This document shows positions 8,259 to 14,682 of a DNA stretch of 14,682 bases, one piece after another (the stretch's first letter is position 1; each line of letters begins with the position of its first letter). Origin of the DNA: Acidimicrobiia bacterium (lineage in GTDB: Bacteria > Actinomycetota > Acidimicrobiia > Spongiisociales > ZC4RG35); assembly GCA_003230435.1 (NCBI GenBank), contig QIDW01000256.1:1-14682 (forward strand), in the 5' to 3' direction. The notes beneath the pieces are model-generated. The model saw only the letters and a list, made by a program, of their open reading frames with translations, was not told the DNA's origin and did not search any database. Made by a program: the position numbers and the translations under genes.

Positions 8259-8305
8259 AAACGACGTTGCCCTTCCCCGCTGTCGTGTACTTCAGCGTTG
8301 CCTCG

Positions 8306-8385
8306 GCCGACGGTCCTCTTGGCCTGAGAGATTCCGGGAAGGAGTTGCCCCTTCGGCGCCCCGAACTCGGGGCTCTCCCATCGAC
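8306..8385 (-). ncRNA. Glycine riboswitch, single aptamer
   Basis: Read on the minus strand, the gcvP leader carries the glycine-aptamer landmarks in the right order. These are GGGAGAG, a strong hairpin CCCCGAGTTCGGGG, the core CGCCGAAGGGGCAA, then AATCTCTCAGG and AGGACCG. The ends pair as P1 (GUCGA with UCGGC, one G-U). It should bind glycine and raise gcvP expression, as known for this class. Only one full aptamer is seen. The remaining ~58 bases before the ATG hold short alternative hairpins (CGCUG/CAGCG and ACGAC/GUCGU) but no poly-U terminator, so control is more likely at translation. A weak AGCGGGGAAGGGCAACG there may be a relic second aptamer. Confidence 0.92.
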
Positions 8386-8400
8386 TTCTTTGGCGGTCCC

Positions 8401-8406
8401 ATCATA
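8401..8406 (-). promoter_or_regulatory. -10 box of the gcvP riboswitch transcript
   Basis: TATGAT on the minus strand, one change from TATAAT. It would start transcription near 8394-8398, about ten bases before the aptamer. No clear -35 hexamer is visible 16-18 bases upstream (GACCTC at best). The position relative to the aptamer is what makes it credible. Confidence 0.5.
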
Positions 8407-8461
8407 AGGCGAATCCGAGTTGAGAGGTCGGGCCGCCAACGTCAGCGTCCCGAGCCGCGGC

Positions 8462-9544
8462 TCATACGTTGAACCGGAACTCCACCACATCGTTGGGTTT
8501 CATTACATACGACTTGCCCTCGGTTCGAACCAAACCCTTGGAGCGAGCCGCCTGCCATGAGCCGGCTTCCACCAACCGGTCGTAGTCCACCACCTCCGCC
8601 GCAATGAAACCACGCTGGAAGTCGGTATGGATCACACCTGCGGCCTCCGGAGCCGTGGCGCCGGAGCGAACCGTCCAGGCACGCGTCTCCTGCTCGCGAC
8701 CGGTCAGATAGCTCTGAAGACCCAAGACCCGATATGCCATCCGAATCACAGCGTTCAGACCGGGCTCTTCCTGGCCAACGGTCGCCAACAGCTCGACCCG
8801 CTCCTCGATCACCAGCTCGGTCAACTCGGCTTCTATTTGGGCGTCCAAGAACAGAGCCTCGGCCGGTGCCACGATCGCAGCGAGCTCAGACTTGCGGTCG
8901 GGGGACACGAGCAACGTCTCGTCGGCATTGAAGACATAGATCACCGGCTTGGCCGTCAGGAGATGCAGATCGGCGAACTCGGCTTGTCGACTCATGAGCG
9001 CAGCTTGGCGACTCACCATCTCGCCGGATGCAACGACACCACGAAGGGTCCGAAGGAGATCCACGCGGGGTTGAAACGTCTTGTCGATCGTTGCCTCTTT
9101 CTCCAGGCGGGGAAGACGTTTGTCGATTGTTTCGAGGTCGGCAATCGCCAACTCCGTCTCGATGGTCTCGATATCCCTCTTCGGATCAAGATCGTCATCG
9201 ACGTGGACGACGCTTGACGACCCAAAAGCACGCACAACGTGACAGATGGCGTTGACGTCGCGGATGTTGCCCAGAAACTGGTTGCCCAACCCCTCACCCT
9301 CGCTGGCCCCCTTCACCAGACCGGCGATATCGACAAAAGTGACAGTCGCCGGTGTGATTTTCTTCGAATCGAACACGGCGGCCAGAGTTTCGAGACGCCC
9401 ATCGGGGATGGCGACGATCCCGGTATTGGGATCGATAGTCGCAAACGGGTAGTTGGCAGCCAGGGCCCCTGCGTTGGTCAGTGCGTTGAAGAGCGTGGAC
9501 TTGCCAACGTTCGGCAAGCCGACGATTCCGATCGAAAGACTCAT
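8462..9544 (-). CDS. ychF: YchF/OLA1-family redox-regulated GTPase/ATPase
   Basis: Universally conserved P-loop protein of the Obg-related TRAFAC class that associates with ribosomes. Its exact role is unsettled; family members prefer ATP. It has 360 residues, the normal length (~363). The motifs are G1 GLPNVGKS (9-16), ANYPFATIDPN (30-40), G3 DIAGLVKGAS (72-81) and the altered G4 NADE (206-209) typical of YchF. The C-terminal TGS domain (SYLTGREQETRAWTV to NDVVEFRFNV) is complete. I chose ATG 9544 because MSLSIGIVGLPNVGKS is the family N-terminus. A GTG at 9604 would add 20 residues (MARALVALLVD...) with no counterpart. No clear Shine-Dalgarno is seen. It is divergent from gpsA and upstream of the gcvP leader, and is likely its own transcript. 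Confidence 0.96.
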   Translation of the reverse strand: MSLSIGIVGLPNVGKSTLFNALTNAGALAANYPFATIDPNTGIVAIPDGRLETLAAVFDSKKITPATVTFVDIAGLVKGASEGEGLGNQFLGNIRDVNAICHVVRAFGSSSVVHVDDDLDPKRDIETIETELAIADLETIDKRLPRLEKEATIDKTFQPRVDLLRTLRGVVASGEMVSRQAALMSRQAEFADLHLLTAKPVIYVFNADETLLVSPDRKSELAAIVAPAEALFLDAQIEAELTELVIEERVELLATVGQEEPGLNAVIRMAYRVLGLQSYLTGREQETRAWTVRSGATAPEAAGVIHTDFQRGFIAAEVVDYDRLVEAGSWQAARSKGLVRTEGKSYVMKPNDVVEFRFNV

Positions 9545-9637
9545 CGGCGAGGCAGGGTAGGAACGGCGCCGGTCTACGAGTAACGCCACTAGTGCTCTGG
9601 CCACGAACGTTGGCGATGTTGAGGGCGAGGCAGGGGC

Positions 9638-9706
9638 GTCTCTGGCAAGGACGCAGGACGAAGGCGCACCGGGCCGTTCGTCGAGGACGAGGACAAAGCC
9701 AGAGGC
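9638..9706. repeat. Nested inverted-repeat element (possible structured RNA)
   Basis: Outer arms gtctctggc (9638-9646) and gccagaggc (9698-9706) pair over nine positions with one G-U. An inner stem joins gacgaaggc (9657-9665) to gcc..ttcgtc (9673-9682) with a single bulged g and a seven-base loop. GGACG recurs in the internal loop. It may be a leader structure of either flanking gene or a dispersed intergenic repeat. No known RNA family is recognised. Confidence 0.45.
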
Positions 9707-9728
9707 ATCACTGGCCGTCCTGAACGCG

Positions 9729-9740
9729 GCAAACGTTTGC
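9729..9740. promoter_or_regulatory. 12-bp perfect palindrome upstream of gpsA
   Basis: GCAAACGTTTGC reads the same on both strands and ends 28 bases before the gpsA ATG. It has the form of a dimeric regulator's operator and would overlap a gpsA promoter. The regulator is unknown, and a palindrome of this length can occur by chance. Confidence 0.3.
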
Positions 9741-9768
9741 GGTCGGGGCGCTAGCTACCGTTCTGCGG

Positions 9769-10767
9769 ATGCAACGCATCGCCGTCATTGGCGCAGGTTC
9801 GTGGGGGACCACAGTGGCTTCTCTTGCCGCCAGATCTGTCTCCACCACCCTTTGGGCGCGTCGCGGTGAACTCGCCTCCGCAATCAACGATACGAGAGAG
9901 AACGGCGACTACCTGCCAGGCCACCGACTGCCTGATCTCCTCGAGGCGACCTCGGACTTGGAGACTGCCGTAGTAGGGGCCGATGCCCTCGTGGTTGCGG
10001 TCCCGTCGCATGGGTTTAGGGCAGTCTTCAAAGAGGCAGCGAAAGCCATCAGCAACAACACCACGATCGTCTCTCTGACCAAGGGTATCGAGCAGGACTC
10101 GCTGGCCACCATGACGGAGATCGTGGCTTCCGAGGCTCCAGATCACGATTCATCACGGATGGGTGTTCTCACCGGCCCCAACCTCGCCTCTGAGGTCATC
10201 GACGGGCAACCAACGGCGGCCGTCATCGCGATGCGAGATGCCGACACGGCGCGCTCGATCCAGGATGCCCTCATGGGACCGACCTTCCGCGTCTACACCA
10301 ACGACGATGTGGTCGGCTGCGAGTTAGGAGGCGCTCTCAAGAATGTGATGGCCATCGCCGCCGGGATGTCGGATGGCCTCGGGTTCGGCGACAATTCCCG
10401 CGCCGCTCTGATCACAAGAGCGCTCACCGAGTTGACACGCCTCGGTGTGATTCTGGGAGGGAAGCCGACAACCTTTGCCGGGCTTGCCGGTATGGGTGAC
10501 CTGATAGCAACCTGTAGTTCCACTAAAAGCCGGAATCACCGTGTCGGAGTGCGGCTTGCGCAAGGGAAGAGCCTCGATGAAGTCGTCGCCGAGATGAAAA
10601 TGGTCGCCGAGGGGATCAAGACAACAAAAAGCGTTCTGGGTCTCGCCGCTCGCACCGGTGTCGAGATGCCCATCGCCCAACACGTCGGGCAGGTGTTGCA
10701 TGAGGGGGCTCATCCGAGAGATGCAGTGCTCAGTCTCATGACCCGTGAGGCAAGGTCGGAGCACTGA
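9769..10767 (+). CDS. gpsA: NAD(P)H-dependent glycerol-3-phosphate dehydrogenase
   Basis: Reduces dihydroxyacetone phosphate to sn-glycerol-3-phosphate, the backbone for phospholipid synthesis, in the cytoplasm. It has 332 residues, the usual length. The Rossmann motif is IGAGSWGTT (7-15). SLTKGIE carries Lys105, TGPN is at 135-138, and ELGGALKNVMAIAAG carries the catalytic Lys191. GDNSRAAL (207-214) binds the phosphate and GLAGMGDLIATCSS follows. The ATG at 9769 places IAVIGAGSWG at the normal distance; there is only weak purine content upstream. The following PPOX-family gene starts on its stop codon (TGATG), so the two are coupled. All key residues are intact. Confidence 0.97.
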   Translation: MQRIAVIGAGSWGTTVASLAARSVSTTLWARRGELASAINDTRENGDYLPGHRLPDLLEATSDLETAVVGADALVVAVPSHGFRAVFKEAAKAISNNTTIVSLTKGIEQDSLATMTEIVASEAPDHDSSRMGVLTGPNLASEVIDGQPTAAVIAMRDADTARSIQDALMGPTFRVYTNDDVVGCELGGALKNVMAIAAGMSDGLGFGDNSRAALITRALTELTRLGVILGGKPTTFAGLAGMGDLIATCSSTKSRNHRVGVRLAQGKSLDEVVAEMKMVAEGIKTTKSVLGLAARTGVEMPIAQHVGQVLHEGAHPRDAVLSLMTREARSEH

Positions 10768-11399
10768 TGGGAGAGAAGACGCGCATACATAGGCTTGCAG
10801 AGCGCGGAGTAACAGATCGCCGCCAGATCAACCAGATTCTCGATGAAGGACTCGTCTGTCACGCTGCCTATGTCATCGACGACCGACCGGTGGTGATCCC
10901 GACGTTGTACGTGCGGAACGGTGACCACCTGCTGCTCCATGGGTCGAACTCATCGGGTCTGGTCAGGGCAGTAGGGGATAGATCGCCTCTGAGTGTCGGA
11001 GTGACCCACATCGATGGGCTGGTGGTGGCCCGAAGCGGGTTTCACTCGTCGGCCAACTATCGCAGCGTCGTGGTCCACGGACGAGGGCGCATTCTCGCCG
11101 GAGAGGAGCACCGGAAGGCGCTTGACGTGATCGTCGAAACTTTGATCCCCGGGCGCCTCTCGGACATCCGTCACCCGACCGAAGCAGAGACCAAACAGAC
11201 GTCCGTCATCGAGCTCTCCCTCGATGAGGTCTCGGCCAAGGTGCGCTCAGGAGGCCCCGCCGACGATCCGGCTGATCTGACGTCGGACGCATGGGCCGGT
11301 GTCGTTCCGTTCAGCCTTGTCGCCGGAGAGGCCGAGCCAGCAGAAGACCTACGCGACGGGATCCCGATCCCGGACTACCTCCAGCCCTACCAGCTTTAG
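10767..11399 (+). CDS. PPOX-family flavin-binding protein (pyridoxamine 5'-phosphate oxidase-like)
   Basis: 210 residues with a split-barrel FMN-binding fold of the pyridoxamine 5'-phosphate oxidase superfamily (Pyridox_ox_2 / nitroreductase-like group). Markers are LDEGLVCHAAYVIDDRPVVIPT (the usual first two strands), NGDHLLLHGSNSSGLVRA, and NYRSVVVHGRGRIL before a helical C-terminus. Cofactor could be FMN or F420; the sequence alone does not decide, and the substrate is unknown. It is not PdxH itself. The ATG overlaps the gpsA TGA by one base, with GGAG six bases upstream. The downstream transporter begins 51 bases later. Family is fairly sure; function is open. Confidence 0.8.
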   Translation: MGEKTRIHRLAERGVTDRRQINQILDEGLVCHAAYVIDDRPVVIPTLYVRNGDHLLLHGSNSSGLVRAVGDRSPLSVGVTHIDGLVVARSGFHSSANYRSVVVHGRGRILAGEEHRKALDVIVETLIPGRLSDIRHPTEAETKQTSVIELSLDEVSAKVRSGGPADDPADLTSDAWAGVVPFSLVAGEAEPAEDLRDGIPIPDYLQPYQL

Positions 11400-11450
11400 T
11401 CGAGGCCTACCGGCTGCAACACTCCCGCCCCAACAGGTGTTCCTGGAGAT

Positions 11451-12356
11451 ATGGCCACACAACGATTTCTGACAACATCGCATGGCACCAATCGTGATGC
11501 CTTTGGATCTCTCGACTGGGGCCTTTTCACGTACTTGAGTCTGATATGGGGTTCCTCATTCCTCTTCATGGCAATCGGGCTCGACGCGTTCCACCCCGGG
11601 CTGGTCACATGGCTGAGAGTGGGATTCGGGGCAGCCGTGATGGCCCTCATCCCCAAGGCTCGCAAGACGAAGATCGAGACAGAGGATCGCCTACGTGTTG
11701 GCACTCTCGGTCTCATCTGGATCGCACTGCCACTGACCCTTTTCCCTGTTGCGCAGCTGTGGATCGACTCCGCCGTCGCCGGGATGCTCAATGGGGCGAC
11801 GCCGATCTTCACCGCCCTTCTTGCCACCGTTCTCCTCAGGGCTCTCCCCGGACGGCTGCAGATCGCGGGACTGGCCCTTGGTCTCGCGGGAATAGTGGCG
11901 ATCGCCCTTCCATCTGCCGGAACGGGGACAACAGCCACCATCGGTGTGACCATGGTCCTGGTGGCCACTGTTTGCTACGCGGTCGCTCTCAACATGGTTG
12001 CCCCGCTTCAGCAGCGTTACGGATCGCTCCCAGTAATCGCTCGAGTCCAGTGGGTCGCCGCGGCAGCAGTGACCCCCTTCGGAATCTATGGACTGACGCA
12101 ATCGGTGTTCGCGTGGCCGTCGCTGCTGGCGTTGCTTGCTGTTGGAGTTCTGGGAACGGGAGTGGCGTTCGTGGCAATGGGCACCCTCTCGGGACGTGTC
12201 GGCGCTACGCGATCCGCTTTCATCACGTACGCGATTCCGGTGGTGGCCCTGATTCTCGGAGTCGTGTTCCGCAACGAGATCGTTGCTCCGGCAGCTGTGG
12301 TCGGTGTCGTCCTGGTGATCGCCGGGGCCCTGCTGGCCTCACGGCGAGAGGTCTAG
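11451..12356 (+). CDS. EamA/DMT-superfamily membrane transporter
   Basis: 301 residues with about ten hydrophobic segments in two related EamA halves (roughly residues 20-145 and 155-298). The first half starts LFTYLSLIWGSSFLFMAIGL with the WGSSF motif typical of RhaT/YdcZ-like drug/metabolite exporters. A second-half match is TRSAFITYAIPVVALILGVVF. It probably exports a small metabolite or amino acid; the substrate cannot be read from sequence. The start ATG has GGAG only two bases upstream, which is closer than ideal, but no better start is in frame. It follows the PPOX gene by 51 bases, and its stop lies four bases from that of the convergent nuclease gene. Confidence 0.9.
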   Translation: MATQRFLTTSHGTNRDAFGSLDWGLFTYLSLIWGSSFLFMAIGLDAFHPGLVTWLRVGFGAAVMALIPKARKTKIETEDRLRVGTLGLIWIALPLTLFPVAQLWIDSAVAGMLNGATPIFTALLATVLLRALPGRLQIAGLALGLAGIVAIALPSAGTGTTATIGVTMVLVATVCYAVALNMVAPLQQRYGSLPVIARVQWVAAAAVTPFGIYGLTQSVFAWPSLLALLAVGVLGTGVAFVAMGTLSGRVGATRSAFITYAIPVVALILGVVFRNEIVAPAAVVGVVLVIAGALLASRREV

Positions 12357-12360
12357 GTTC

Positions 12361-13272
12361 TCAGTCCGCCGACCGAGATGCACTGCGGAGAGCGCGCATG
12401 GCGAGCTCCTTGTCGCCGAGACGATGGCGAAGCTCACGCTCCAGACCGCCGATCGGGTAGAGATTCTGGGGCGCTCGCGGGTCCTTGTGCCTCGCTGAGG
12501 CAAAACGGGGAAGAGTGGCGCTGACACGAGTCGCGATACGTGCAGCGTCCGCCACCGGTTTGTCGGCGTCTATCTCGCAGCGAACCAGCCCACCGGCCGG
12601 GCCTTGATGATTGGCCAGTCGGAGATACCAAGAGAAGCGGCTCCAGGATGTCGTAGTGAGAAACAGCGGCGTTCGGTATCCGGCTGGCAGCTCCGTCAGA
12701 ACCGAGCGCAGTTCCATTGGTAGATACTGGACCTTCTGGGTCTTGACGTATCCAACGGCATTGTCGAGGTCCCTCGCGTGGGAAAGCGGTCCGTCAACCA
12801 AGAGCAATTCGGCGTCTCCGGCCTTGCGAGCAACGATCGCCTCGAGGTCGCCCATGCGCTGCTGGATGCCCAGCCAGAGCTCCTCAGAAGTGGTCCCCTT
12901 TGTCGCCTTTACCTCGTAGGTCCCGACACTGGTCTCGACGTCGGCGGCGGGAGCGGACGTGAATAGCCCCCTCCCCACGTCTGCGACCTCGAGTGTGGCC
13001 TTGCCGTTGCAACGCACGGCACCCGCGGCGTATGTGGCTGCCAGGGCGAACCCCGGGAAATCCGGCGGTTGATCGATCCAAAGAGTGGCGTCCACCCTGC
13101 GGACCCCGTCAATGAAGAGAACATCGCCGAGAGGATCGACCTCTGGCAGCAACGGATGCCAGCCGTCCACTGGAAACTCGACCGATGGATCGACATTCTG
13201 AGATGCGTCATCGAGTTCCTGGGAGGTAGGTGCCCCGTAGTCGGAGTCCCATGTTTCAACGGTGAATCTCAC
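12361..13272 (-). CDS. NurA-like nuclease domain protein
   Basis: 303 residues resembling the NurA family of 5'-3' exo/endonucleases, which in archaea work with HerA, Mre11 and Rad50 in DNA-end resection. DVLFIDGVRRVD places a conserved acidic residue at Asp55. LLLVDGPLSH supplies Asp160, with candidate acidic residues at Glu130/131 between. KDPRAPQNLYPIGGLERELR near the end matches the family's C-terminal YP-helix. These metal-ligand assignments come from motif likeness. The GTG at 13272 overlaps the SbcC stop as GTGA, with AAGG a few bases upstream, so the pair is coupled. Family assignment is likely but not certain. Confidence 0.7.
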   Translation of the reverse strand: MRFTVETWDSDYGAPTSQELDDASQNVDPSVEFPVDGWHPLLPEVDPLGDVLFIDGVRRVDATLWIDQPPDFPGFALAATYAAGAVRCNGKATLEVADVGRGLFTSAPAADVETSVGTYEVKATKGTTSEELWLGIQQRMGDLEAIVARKAGDAELLLVDGPLSHARDLDNAVGYVKTQKVQYLPMELRSVLTELPAGYRTPLFLTTTSWSRFSWYLRLANHQGPAGGLVRCEIDADKPVADAARIATRVSATLPRFASARHKDPRAPQNLYPIGGLERELRHRLGDKELAMRALRSASRSAD

Positions 13273-14682
13273 GAAACCTTCACCACCTTCGATCCGGCTG
13301 TGTCGCGGGACACAACGAAGCGAACAGGCGCTCGTGATGCGAGCTCCTTGACGTGAGTAATCACGCCAACTACCAGTCCCCTGCCTGCCAGATCCTCGAG
13401 AACCGAGGCAACGGTGTCCAGCGACTCATCGTCGAGTGCTCCGAATCCCTCGTCGAGGATGATCGTGTCGAGGTCGGCACCACCCGACGCGGCTAGCGTC
13501 TCGGCCAGGGAAAGCGCAAGAGCGAGAGAGACAAGAAATGTCTCGCCACCGGAGAGAGTGGACACGCTTCGGGTCTCGTTGGCATTGCGGTGGTCGACAA
13601 TCGAGAAGGTGCCGTCATCGTCAGAGCTGAGCGAGTAACCGCCGTCGGACAACTGAGAAAGAAGGTCGTTCGCCCCGGCGACCAGGTCGGCCATCGCTCC
13701 AACCATCAACCATCTCTCGAATCCGTTTGCTTTCAGGTGATTGGCAAGACCGCCGGCCACTTCTTGGGAAGACTCCGAGGCTTGAACCACTTTGGCGAGT
13801 TCCGTTGCATCTCGCTGTGCCTTTTCAATGGCGGCCGTCTTCTGACGGGCCAACTCCAGTTCGGAGGCGATTTGGACAGCGAACGGCTCGACCGCCGGCA
13901 CGCCGATCTTCTCCAACTTGGCCGTCAGATCATCTCTGGCGGCTCGAGCTTCGGCCTCGGCCTCTTTCACTTTGGCCTCGGTTTCGGTACCTTCGGCCAC
14001 CAGCTTCTGACTGACCTCATCTCTCCACAGCATTAGCTCTTTCCACTGCACGATCACGTCGTCACTCTCCGGAACCGGCGGTTCCAGATCGGCGACGCTC
14101 AACTGGGCGGCCGTAAGATCCTTGCCCACCCGGCGCACCGAATCGGCCAGGTCTTCCAGGGTGGAGCCCGCCTTGCTGTGCTCTTCCCTGCGGCGCACGG
14201 CGTCCTCGCGGAACGACGCGAGGTCCGAGATCAATCCCAATACCTCCTCTTCCATGCGCTGGAGATCATCAAGGGAAGGCACGGCCTTCATCTCGGCGGC
14301 CAACTCGTCGTGCTGAGTCTTTTGCACGGTGAAACTGGTCTCCAACTGGGTCAGCTTCTTTTTCGCCTCATCGAGAGCCGTCCGCGCCTCGTTGACAACC
14401 CGACCGGCGCGCTCCTCCCCAGCCTCCAGCTCTGACACCTCTGAAGACGGAGGGCGAGAGGGAACCCTCAGCACCTGTTCTCCCACGGTCAGCGTGGCGG
14501 TCAGGGCATGGGCGGCGTGGGAAACCCGGATGGATGCCAGCCGGCTGCGAATCTCCTCGAGCTTCTCGCTGGCCGTTGTCAGTTCCGATTTAGCAGCCGT
14601 CACCCGGGCCCGAGCGCTCTCAGGGTCATGCTGAGCCAGTCGCTGCAACATCTCGCTAAGCCTGACCTGGGACTTCCGGAGA
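13269..14682 (-). CDS. sbcC: SbcC/Rad50-type ATPase, C-terminal part (5' end beyond the window)
   Basis: C-terminal ~470 residues of an SMC-like DNA-repair ATPase that partners the SbcD nuclease on DNA ends and hairpins. The frame stays open through the right edge, so the N-terminal Walker A half lies outside. Visible in order are the end of one coiled-coil arm, a short apex near 14439-14486, the returning coiled coil, and the C-lobe. The C-lobe has signature STLSGGETFLVSLALALSLAE, Walker B LDTIILDEGFGALD and the switch histidine in VITH. There is no cysteine in the visible part, including where the zinc-hook CxxC would be expected. The internal ATG at 14651 is just a Met codon in the coil. 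SbcD is expected further right. Confidence 0.92.
   Translation of the reverse strand, partial: LRKSQVRLSEMLQRLAQHDPESARARVTAAKSELTTASEKLEEIRSRLASIRVSHAAHALTATLTVGEQVLRVPSRPPSSEVSELEAGEERAGRVVNEARTALDEAKKKLTQLETSFTVQKTQHDELAAEMKAVPSLDDLQRMEEEVLGLISDLASFREDAVRRREEHSKAGSTLEDLADSVRRVGKDLTAAQLSVADLEPPVPESDDVIVQWKELMLWRDEVSQKLVAEGTETEAKVKEAEAEARAARDDLTAKLEKIGVPAVEPFAVQIASELELARQKTAAIEKAQRDATELAKVVQASESSQEVAGGLANHLKANGFERWLMVGAMADLVAGANDLLSQLSDGGYSLSSDDDGTFSIVDHRNANETRSVSTLSGGETFLVSLALALSLAETLAASGGADLDTIILDEGFGALDDESLDTVASVLEDLAGRGLVVGVITHVKELASRAPVRFVVSRDTAGSKVVKVS

Larger units (their letters stand above)
9545..9768. other. Divergent intergenic region between ychF and gpsA
   Basis: 224 bases that must hold the promoters of both genes, though I cannot place convincing -35/-10 pairs. 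It contains a folded inverted-repeat element (9638-9706), a 12-bp palindrome (9729-9740) and a 12-bp direct repeat ggcgaggcaggg at 9546-9557 and 9624-9635. The ychF frame stays open upstream to a TAG near 9757, but no good start precedes the canonical one. No RNA gene is recognised. Confidence 0.6.

Noticed and set aside
8452..8463. Rho-independent terminator after ychF
   Set aside because: The palindrome has no loop and no following T-tract, so it is not a standard terminator.
9544..9604. 20-residue N-terminal extension of YchF from a GTG
   Set aside because: The family starts at MSLSIGIVGLPNVGKS and the extra residues have no counterpart; the ATG at 9544 gives normal length.
12357..12360. 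Bidirectional terminator between the transporter and the nuclease gene
   Set aside because: Only four bases lie between the convergent stops, and no hairpin with T-tracts is evident around them.
11546..12460. 304-codon plus-strand frame overlapping the transporter
   Set aside because: It is the alternative frame of the EamA gene, whose product has proper membrane segments; this one is R/S/G-rich and has none.
13590..14036. 148-codon plus-strand frame opposite SbcC
   Set aside because: Antisense to the SbcC coiled coil and signature region, with no recognisable domain.

Overview
The window (GC-rich, roughly 60% by eye, with several GTG and TTG starts) looks like ordinary chromosome of an actinobacterium. 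MenD and MenC match the actinobacterial forms as I remember them (MenD begins near an NPST..ARVVVDEL motif; MenC has GWGEFSPF). A deep-branching lineage such as Acidimicrobiia is possible, but that is inference. I see no transposase, integrase, phage gene, CRISPR array, tRNA or rRNA.

Layout. (1) From 9544 down to 1 everything lies on the minus strand: ychF (GTPase), a glycine riboswitch, gcvP (glycine decarboxylase), a 543-residue highly charged helical protein of unknown function, manC-like GDP-mannose synthesis, a small cytochrome c lipoprotein, menC and menD. The last four are packed with 0-4 bases between or overlapping and are probably one transcript ending in menaquinone synthesis; menD runs off the left edge. 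(2) From 9769 to 12356 on the plus strand: gpsA, a flavin-binding PPOX-family protein starting on the gpsA stop codon, and an EamA-type transporter. (3) From 14682 back to 12361 on the minus strand: the 3' half of an SbcC/Rad50-type ATPase, then a NurA-like nuclease joined by a GTGA overlap. This block converges on the transporter with only four bases between the stops.

How the genes work together. GcvP should be switched by glycine through the riboswitch just upstream, behind a recognisable -10 box. MenC and MenD supply menaquinone; the cytochrome c next to them is a plausible electron carrier on the same membrane. GpsA makes glycerol-3-phosphate for lipids. SbcC and NurA suggest a DNA-end-processing unit, with SbcD expected outside the right edge.

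Most worth a second look: the charged-helix protein with a beta-rich head and a possible HxH/CxxC metal-binding tail; the SbcC-NurA coupling and the apparent loss of the zinc-hook cysteines; the single-aptamer glycine riboswitch; a folded inverted-repeat element between ychF and gpsA; and an exact 17-bp tandem duplication forming the manC/cytochrome junction. I found no convincing wholly new multi-gene system.
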